From contig NC_053122.1 of assembly GCF_010015445.1 (NCBI RefSeq), forward strand, positions 34,910,513 to 34,974,512: 64,000 nucleotides of DNA, read 5' to 3'. The notes below the pieces were generated by a model that ran no database searches, had not been told where the DNA came from, and worked only from the letters and a program-made list of their open reading frames with translations. Source of the stretch: Perca fluviatilis (taxonomy: Eukaryota > Chordata > Actinopteri > Perciformes > Percidae). A program made the position numbers and the translations under genes. Shown here in pieces: positions 56,879-64,000 of this stretch (position 1 is the stretch's first letter; every line of letters begins with the position of its first letter).

Positions 56879-57716
56879 ACTGTTGAGTTTTACATGATGG
56901 ATCGATACGTTTGTAATCCTGAATTTTGATAGTAAAATGATTACACGTACACCCTTTTGTGTTGTTGTTGGAAAGTATGCTAAGATGCGGCATTGATTGA
57001 ATGGACAATAGGGCCATCTAGTGGTCGATAACATTATGTTGGAAATACTGACGAACTAAAACAAATGTGTTGGCTGCAATTGCCTGTTATACGAATGGGT
57101 TTACAAGCGGTAGCCATACATATGTCTAATTTTTCACTGCCTTTGTAACATAGTGATAGCCACCCTCTGAAAAACATTGACTAGCAAGAACGCTATGGTT
57201 AACCGGAAGGGGGGGGGACTGAGCAGCAGCCCCGCCTGCTGCAGAGAGCCGACAGGAAACAGCAGCAGCTTTCAGCGACTTTAGAGTAAATAATCGTTAC
57301 AGCGTACATTATTGTTAAAATGTATACAGGTTGGAAGGACGGTCTGAATTGTTTTGTCTTTCGCTGTTGGTAATTGTTTGAGATGTTTGAGTCACACAAG
57401 TCTCGTCTTCATATCAGAAACAAGGAAATGAATTTGGCGACGTCACGTACGTGTTACGTCAACCCGTTCTCACTTCCGCTTGGTCAGTGGTTCTCAGCGT
57501 CACATACTGACGCAAAGTCTGGCACGTGGGACTGCTGTGATTGGTTGAAGTCGTGGGGAACTCCGGTTATGGGTCAAAATTGCGAGTCGCACCGAATTCA
57601 CGGTGATTGGTTGAATTTGTGTGAATTGTTGCAATCGCAACATCGCAAATTCCTGGAGGGACTGAGTAATATTCTCATAGCATCATTATAAGCTACTTTA
57701 AGTCTCTTTGTGTAGT
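56879..57716. other. No gene seen
   Basis: A 105-codon frame at 57374-57691 has no recognisable domain and lies in repeat-like sequence (GACGCAAAG, GCGAGTCGC words). It is treated as chance. Confidence 0.4.
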
Positions 57717-57864
57717 TTAAAGGTCCAATATGTAATATATTTACTGTAATAAATCCAAAAATGACCCCAATGCATCATCAGATATTAAGGAAACATGCTA
57801 AGTTAATGACAATGCTAATGGCAGTATCTTCTCCTTTTGAAATTTACATTCTGTGATGGAATTT

Positions 57865-58505
57865 TATGGAGTTATATTCCTATCTTTAATCAAGAGCGCA
57901 TTCTTTCAATTTGAGAGCATTTCTCACTGATATTACGTTCAGATTTTGTAATAATTTCCCTCAAAACCTTGCTCTCACACTCAAATAGTCACTGCTCGCG
58001 CTTGGATTTGCTCTGCTTGCACTCAAACTTTCTGCTTGGACTCAGATATGTTGTTGTTTGGACAGATTTCCTGCTCTCAGCTTTGAACCTTCTCCTCGCA
58101 CTCAGGCTGATTCTGCTTTCGCGCAAAGTTTCTGCTCGCGATTTCTCCTGCGGCGCTTGGATTTTTTGTGTTATAACCCTATCAAAAGTCAACAACCAAT
58201 AGAATGCCAGCTGTAGTGTTGACCAATGAAATGATCCCAACCCCGTTGAGGGTGCGTTCACTTTACTTTAGAACGTCTGTTGAGGGCGGGTGGCCCGAAC
58301 CTGACTGTAACCAAGTTTATATATCCCCGCGCCCGTTTATAGCTTTATTATAAGTATATGTCAACAATGTGCACAGAATGGTCGATGCACTTTCACCTGC
58401 ACCCGTCAGGAAACGGAAAAAAGCTTTGAAGTGGGGCGTATGAAGTTATGTCCACAACTACGAGGGTGAGTAACATAACTAAGCACCTAACGCCGCTAGC
58501 TAGCT
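57865..58505 (+). repeat. Left long terminal inverted repeat
   Basis: About 640 bp. It has subterminal CTGCTCGCGCTTGGATTTG-like repeats, then TTTATATATCCCCGCG (about 58314-58329) and ATG 58378, and ends after GGTGAGTAACATAACT. Confidence 0.9.
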
Positions 58506-60041
58506 AGCAGCATATGGGCCTAGCTTGATGTCCAGAAACAAATAGACGTGGTTTAATGTACCTAAACAATGATCAATGATTACCAAATTTCTCTCGTATT
58601 GCTCCTCATAACCACTGAAAACTGTCAAAAAATCTAACCCAAAGTCCAATTATTATGGACGTTATGTGACTGATAACTGATTGATATCTGATTGATCATT
58701 GTTTAGGTACATTAAGTTACCACGTTAAGCTTTTTCACGTTAAGCGTTAGAATGTCCCGGCTGCTGTTGAGGGAAACTGTAGTCTATAACTTCCTGAGCG
58801 ACTGATCCATTTTTGCCCCCTTTACATAATAAATATGGCTATGAAATGGAACATGAAATACATAAATGAGGCAATACATATATAGGCATTAGTCATTATA
58901 GTTCAATAGCCTAAATACATATGTTTTACTTATATTTATTTCCGGGGACTTTTATTTATTCCGTCTATTTATATGCACGTTATATTCAAAGGAAGTTTAG
59001 TTATCTCACAGGCTCAGACTAAAAGCAGCAGCAAGCCTGCCTGACATCAGTGCATCATAGCATATCACTGCAAAGTAAATAAAATATGAATAAATCACGA
59101 GCGCGGTAGATTCCCAGGTCAGCTAGAGCGGGTAACGCAGCTCTGCAGACGGACCAGAGTCAGTCAGCACCGGGGGAGCGAACCGCGGGGACCAAGCTCA
59201 CAGGGCTGGTAGCTAGCTGCTAGCTAGCTGCAGCAGCTAATAGAATATTAGACCCAGCACCGGAGGTCTGATCCCCATGATTTAAAACGAAAATCAAATA
59301 ACCATTTGTTTTTTAATACCTGTTTATGAAATGAAAATCAAATGAACGAAAAAGTAGACGGACCCAGTCTGTTAAGTACAATTTCACCACTAATAAAACA
59401 GATCTAGAGATGATATGCTTTTTTTGCAACTTAAATGTTATTTTTTTAATTAATACAAAGCAAACTGAGCAGAAACAACAAGTATTTTGTTGGTTTGTTT
59501 CTCTTCTTCCAGGTGTGACTGAAGTACCCGTTGAGCTGCATCACAGCTGCACTATGTGCATGGACCTGTGCCAGTCAGCACATCACTCACCTGGGTGCAG
59601 AGGACAGGCAGCAGTAGCACAAACCAAGAAGGTTGGCAAGTCTGATAATAATGCAATTGTAAAAATAATAATAATATAATAGTAAAATCATGTTACATAC
59701 ACTTATGTTTCTTGCTTAAATTCACAGGGTGCACAACCAGGCCTGGGAGAGAAAATTACTGATGTCCACAAAACCAAATCAGAGAAGGTAAGGTAAGATA
59801 GTAATGATGTTAAAGCAAGCTATGTACACCTAATATATTACGTGTTGATGTCTATGAATCTGTCTTTAATAGGAGCATACTATACAAAGACAACAGTGGA
59901 GAGTTCCTGGATCGGTCTGTCCTCAAAGTGCCAGAGATCTACAAGGACTTCACCCTTTTCTGCACCATCAGCGATAATCAAAGTGATAAAAGGAGAGAAC
60001 AAATTATTGTTTTCTCTGTTGACATGAATAGGTGCCTGTAA
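58378..60041 (+). CDS. Four-exon gene of unknown function inside the long-TIR element
   Basis: Proposed exons: 58378-58465, 59513-59631, 59728-59792 and 59873-60041. Donors are AGG|GTGAGT, AAG|GTTGGC, AAG|GTAAGA; acceptors are CTTCTTCCAG, AAATTCACAG, TCTTTAATAG. The four lengths sum to 441 nt (147 codons) and one frame runs through all junctions. AATAAA follows the stop at 60068-60073. The single flaw is a TGA at 58441-58443 in exon 1. It is also present in the right arm and one C-to-T step from CGA. Exon 1 starts MVDALSPAPVRKRKKALKW, a basic probable nuclear signal. Exon 2 has a Cys/His cluster (CTMCMDLCQSAHHSPGC). Exons 3-4 include GLGEKITDVHKTKSEK and SVLKVPEIYKDFTLFC. I recognise no family. 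Possible roles are a transposon accessory protein or a captured host gene. Confidence 0.6.
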
Positions 60042-60829
60042 TGTCTGCCCATATATTCAATCAATTCAATAAATGTTGATAAGTATCACTGATATTTCTT
60101 AAATCATTGTAGTTTTTCAGAGCAATAAGATACAGATTATTAAAACCATGTTCACATTTGCAACAAATTAAAACCCTGATCAAGGCAAATTGTTTTTTCA
60201 TGTTCCATAACATTTATAAAAAAAAAACAGTACAATTAAATTTACCAGAGCTGACACTTGGTAAATAGCTTTAATTTACCTTGTCAAAACAATGAGTAAT
60301 TCATAACAAATTGCATAATATTTGACACAAAACCTTAAAAGTGTATGGTTCATACTACGGTGAAGCAGTACAATGTGCCTATAGGATTTACTGTAGCAGG
60401 AACATTGATATTGGCAAACAGATGACCCAGGTTCAGGTGAGTTTGTGAGCAGGGTTATGAATAAAGATAAGATAAGCCTAGTGTTCACAAGAGGGATGAT
60501 TCAGGTATGGCAACACAAATTAAGAATAATTCAATTAAATAGGAGGTATGTACAACTAGTAGAAGATAAATTAACTATACAAGAGCAATTAAGGTAAAGT
60601 TATGAGGTGGCAAGCTAAAGTATAGTCAATAGCATGGAGTCAAGTCAACAGTGTACACCAGAATAATATATACTGTGATTAAGTAATGATACTTACTGTT
60701 GTCTGTACTAATATAACAACACAAACAAATAATATAGTATTTGATGCAGTATAGAGAACGACCAAGTCCCATATGAACCCAAGAGACTTTAAGTGCAGCT
60801 GTTGATGATGTTCACTACAAACAAAACTT

Positions 60830-61064
60830 GCAGATGGTTGTAGTCTGTAGCCAGTCATACAGTAGGTAGATCTGGAGCAGATGGTTGTAGTCTGTAGCCA
60901 GTCATACAGTAGGTAGATCTGGAGCAGATGGTTGTAGTCTGTAGCCAGCCGTACAGTAGGTAGATCTGGAGCAGATGGTTGTAGTCTGTAGCCAGTCATA
61001 CAGTAGGTAGATCTGGAGCAGATGGTTGTAGTCTGTAGCCAGCCATACAGCAGGTAGATCTGGA
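60830..61064. repeat. 47-bp minisatellite, five units
   Basis: Units start at 60830, 60877, 60924, 60971 and 61018, each beginning GCAGATGGTTGTAGTCTG, with one or two changes. Open frames across it are by-products of the repeat. Confidence 0.95.
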
Positions 61065-61614
61065 GTAGCAGGGTGAATTCTAGCTATCATGGGTTGGTGA
61101 TATGACACACAGATCAACAGGGGTCAAACCCCTCAGCCCCACCTGGATGAAAAGAAAGTAAAACAAAATACTTGTTTTTTCAGTTCAGTTTGCTTTGTAT
61201 TAATTAAACAAATAACTGCTATTTAAGGAGCAAATAAGAAACCATATCATTTCTAGATCTGTTTTTATTATAGTGATAAAATTGAACTTAACATTACAAC
61301 GTTTTATACAGATTGCTATGAATCTATTTTCAAACTAATGTTATATGAAGGAATGAAGACTAAATTCTGATGAACAACACACAACAGTGATGCAAAAACT
61401 GACACAAACAATCCAGTTTCTTGTGTTCTTTCAGTTATATTACAGTTTAGGTTTTACTACTGGCTCTAACATGAAATTAGCCAAATCCCAGGAACAATGG
61501 TTAACCAAACGAGGAAAAAATACAAAGTAGGGTCATCACATATACACATACTGTCCGTCATATGTCGTTAAATCTAGCTAGCTATACAATAAAGAACATA
61601 TATTATACATATAT

Positions 61615-62292
61615 AGCTAGCTAGCTAGGTGCTTAAGTTATGTTACTCACCCTCGTAGTTGTGGACATAACTTCATACGTCCCACTTCAAAGCTTTCTCC
61701 CGTTTCCTGACGGGTGCAGGTGAAAGTGCGTCGACCATTCTGTGCACATTGTTGACATATACTTATAATAAAGCTATAAACGGCGCGGGGATATATAAAC
61801 TTGGTTACAGTCAGGTTACAGTGCAGCCGCCCTCAACAGACGTTCTAAAGTAAAGTGAACGCACCCTCAACGGGGTTGGGATCATTTCATTGGTCAACAC
61901 TACAGCTGGCATTCTATTGGTTGTTGACTTTTGATAGGGTTATAACACAAAAAAATCCAAGCGCGCAGGAGAAATCCGAGAGCAGAAACTTTGCAAGTGA
62001 GCAGAATCAGCCTGAGTGCGAGGAGAAGGTTCAAAGCTGAGAGCAGGAAATCTGTCCAAACAACAACATATCTGAGTCCAAGCACAAACTTTGAGCACAA
62101 GCAGAGCAAATCCAAGCGCGAGCACAAACTTTGAGCACAAGCAGAGCAAATCCAAGCGCGAGCAGTGACTATTTGAGTGTGAGAGCAAGGTTTTGAGGGA
62201 AATTATTACAAAATCTGAACGTAATATCAGTGAGAAATGCTCTCAAATTGAAAGAATGCGCTCTTGATTAAAGATAGGAATATAACTCCATA
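61615..62292 (-). repeat. Right long terminal inverted repeat
   Basis: About 680 bp, the complement of the left arm with a few substitutions. It has an extra tandem copy of a 36-bp subterminal unit (about 62092-62163). It carries the same start codon (complement at about 61732) and donor site facing inward. Confidence 0.9.
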
Positions 62293-62440
62293 GAATTTAT
62301 GTTTGTGTTTTGGCCTGTGTGTTGGTATCAACTGCCCACTTTGACAGCCGGGCCGGGCTGCCAGATATACCTGTAAAAACGTAAACCTGTAAAAAAAAAA
62401 TCCAAAATCCAATTTTGAAAGAAGTTAGTCTATATTTACT

Positions 62441-63440
62441 ACGTTCCACTTCCAGGATTGCTCCGTTGCCACTGGAAATTCTGCTGGATGTCCCTCATTT
62501 TCATCACCTTCCTCTTTCTCTGTGTTGGGATTCTAAACTCTGGTGGATTTATGAGGACTATGTTTAACTGCTCCTCAGATCTCTGCATCTGTCCAATTTG
62601 AGTTTTCTGTTGCACGACTAAAACAACTTTTGAACGGACAGAACAAAACACTGTGGTCCCCGACCCTTGGGCCCCCTCTGCCAGCCCAGTCTCAGGCTCC
62701 CACCCCCTGGCCACACGAGGCTCCGGAGGAAAACGCCAAGAAGGCTTCCTGGTGGCGTAGGTTGTTCCGTCGTAACACGGTAGCTTTATCAGAGCTGAAC
62801 GTAGAGCTCAACAGTCCCCCCCACAGTGGGTTCCGGAAGTAAAAATACAATGCAATTTCTCCATTCACAAATAGGAGTATAAGCCATAAAATCGTAAACT
62901 GTTGATGATAGACTTAAAACCAGCATGCCGACGTGACTAAGTGATTGTATATGCTCATATGGATGCCAAAAATCCAACCTTGTTTTGAGATAAACGTCTT
63001 TTATTCGCGATGTCTTGGATAAGTACTTCATTACCCACAATCCTGAACAATCCCACAATGATGCCTCTGATTGGTGGAACTCATGCTGGAGCTGCCTGCA
63101 CGATCCGTCAAGAGGATTTAAGACACTGCACGTATCACCATCTGTTCCTCGCTTCTGCCATTAGCCTCCGCTAACGTTAGTTTAGCTAACGGCTCATTCG
63201 GCTAACCGCTGAAGAAGAGTCTGAAGAAGAAGCTGGTGTCCAGGAAGATTCAGGCACCGCTGACACTCCAGTCTCAGCTGCAGCGGAGGATGAAGGGAAG
63301 GATGAAGATGTGGCAGAAAACACAAAACTGACATCTTCTGCCACAGAAACATTTTACTGTCTATTGCATCTCTTCTTATTCATTATTTTCCCACTAATTC
63401 TCAATTTAAAGGAAATGATAAAAAGTGTCATGTAGTGGAA
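62441..63440. other. Unassigned; two open stretches without start evidence
   Basis: 62630-62842 encodes a proline-rich then basic stretch ending ELNVELNSPPHSGFRK. 63200-63435 is open for an acidic stretch (ESEEEAGVQEDSGTAD) followed by a hydrophobic segment (FYCLLHLFLFIIFPLILNL) and a stop, but has no ATG. Neither has a family match. Both may be remnants of an element or of an untraced exon. Confidence 0.35.
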
Positions 63441-63860
63441 GTTTCCTTTGCAGCAGGGGGGGAAATTTCAGAGTTTAGTAAATTGAAACAAATAAGACAG
63501 TCTGAGACTAAAACCAAGTTGGGTTTTTGTATTTTATTAAAAAAGATATATTTTGCAGAATAGGAGCAAACATGATTTAACAAAAGGCCGCAGCCCCGTG
63601 TGGAGTCAGTCTCTCAAATGAGTGAACAGAACACCAGGCTTATATGCATCTTCAGAGTGACAGCACACACACACTTGGCTTAGTATGACGCTACAATTTT
63701 TACATGCAATCTGATACACATGAAGACAATCAGAGAAATACAAGAGACATCTTGGAGCCATCTCACCTCCTCCTCCCTGTATGACTTTCACCCCCCAGTT
63801 ACATCTTAACTGGCATGGGAAAACTAAACTACTAACCTTGTACCTTTATCGGTTCAGGCT
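63441..63860 (-). repeat. LTR-like block
   Basis: On the minus strand there is a TATA-like GCATATAAGCC (about 63646), an AATAAA (about 63538) and then a U5-like stretch ending near CCACTACA (about 63440). The order is that of a retroelement LTR, but the ends, target duplication and primer-binding site were not fixed. Confidence 0.4.
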
Positions 63861-64000
63861 AACAGTGCTCACATAATGTTCCAGACTGGATGTCTCACAA
63901 AGTTAGAATCAAAATCTACATGTGGGAATGAGATAGACTCTTTCAGCATTTGTGAGAGAATTAAAGTAGAAATAAAACATAAAAATATAAGGAATTATGC
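63861..64000. other. No feature seen at the right edge
   Basis: Ordinary AT-rich sequence. Confidence 0.5.

Larger units (their letters stand above)
57865..62292. mobile_element. Undescribed-looking 4.4-kb element with long terminal inverted repeats
   Basis: It begins TATGGAGTTATATTCC and ends with the complement. The outer 132 bp are identical on both sides, and similarity continues to about 58505 on the left and 61615 on the right. Target duplication GAATTT at 57859-57864 and 62293-62298 is supported by the uninterrupted relative at 48700-48712. Each arm holds a TATATA-bearing promoter-like region and the same gene start, pointing inward. The interior holds three further exons, a 25-bp perfect hairpin (58553-58577 with 58691-58715) and a 47-bp minisatellite. 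No known transposase is visible, so the superfamily is open. Confidence 0.85.
57721..62440. mobile_element. Host MITE (GGTCCAATATGTAA family) split by the long-TIR element
   Basis: Head after TTAA (57717-57720) matches 47549. The two halves 57721-57864 and 62293-62440 join at GAATTT into a sequence collinear with the complement of 48610-48760. Confidence 0.75.

Noticed and set aside
57374..57691. 105-codon plus-strand frame
   Set aside because: No domain, no splice or promoter context, and repeat-like sequence; most likely chance.
60679..61117. Minus-strand frames with repeated TDYNHLLQIYLL peptides
   Set aside because: They are readings of the 47-bp minisatellite in shifting frames. 47 is not a multiple of three, so no constant protein repeat is encoded.
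63200..63435. Acidic protein with a membrane segment
   Set aside because: No start codon or acceptor was found and two frames are open at once, so low complexity explains the openness.
63441..63860. Endogenous retrovirus LTR
   Set aside because: TATA, AATAAA and U5-like order are suggestive, but there is no primer-binding site, polypurine tract, internal gene or target duplication, so it is only called LTR-like.
1..64000. tRNA, rRNA, microRNA or CRISPR features
   Set aside because: None was recognisable. The perfect hairpin at 7773-7854 lacks the loop and bulges of a microRNA precursor, and no spaced direct-repeat array exists.

Overview
The window looks like teleost fish DNA, most likely a spiny-rayed (percomorph) species. 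Three things point there: a class III trace amine-associated receptor (TAAR) cluster, which is a teleost-only clade; fish-type transposons of many families (Tc1, PIF/Harbinger, hAT/Tol2-like, TTAA-type MITEs, L2 and L1 LINEs, Penelope, Ty3/gypsy including a Gmr1-type element); and introns with ordinary GT-AG borders. I see no operons, tRNA, rRNA or CRISPR. Host genes are sparse and most of the sequence is nested mobile DNA.

Layout. 1-4834: 3' two-thirds of a Ty3/gypsy element with its 3' LTR, joined to a hAT-type repeat (to 6551). 6600-10800: fragments of an LTR, two LINEs, a 40-bp-arm perfect palindrome and unassigned repeats. 11742-20820: duplicon 1, carrying a truncated TAAR pseudogene, one apparently intact two-exon TAAR gene (13554-14866, minus) and its flank. 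20991-22796: a broken LINE and MITEs. 22796-39200: duplicon 2, collinear with duplicon 1 but swollen by insertions. It carries a frameshifted TAAR pseudogene (29392-30699), an L2 LINE, a Harbinger element, a Tc1 element and a Penelope-like element. 39660-40530: internally deleted P-element/THAP9-like transposon. 41330-45535: MITEs nested in repeats. 46310-53465: a foldback structure holding a TTAA MITE, holding a Gmr1-type retrotransposon, whose LTR holds a hAT element, which holds a LINE fragment. 53532-56375: four hAT pieces. 57865-62292: a 4.4-kb element with about 640-680-bp terminal inverted repeats, a 6-bp target duplication and a four-exon gene of unknown function. 62293-64000: end of its host MITE and an LTR-like block.

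The one clear host function is olfaction. The intact TAAR has the class III signature: no Asp3.32, an Asp at 5.42, and an intron after TM1. The paralogous flanks of the two TAAR copies serve as natural empty sites, so several insertions can be dated relative to the gene duplication. The most novel items are the 57865-62292 element with its unidentified gene, and the Gmr1 deletion junction filled with telomere-like repeats at 53147-53170. All calls come from reading the sequence; no database search was possible.
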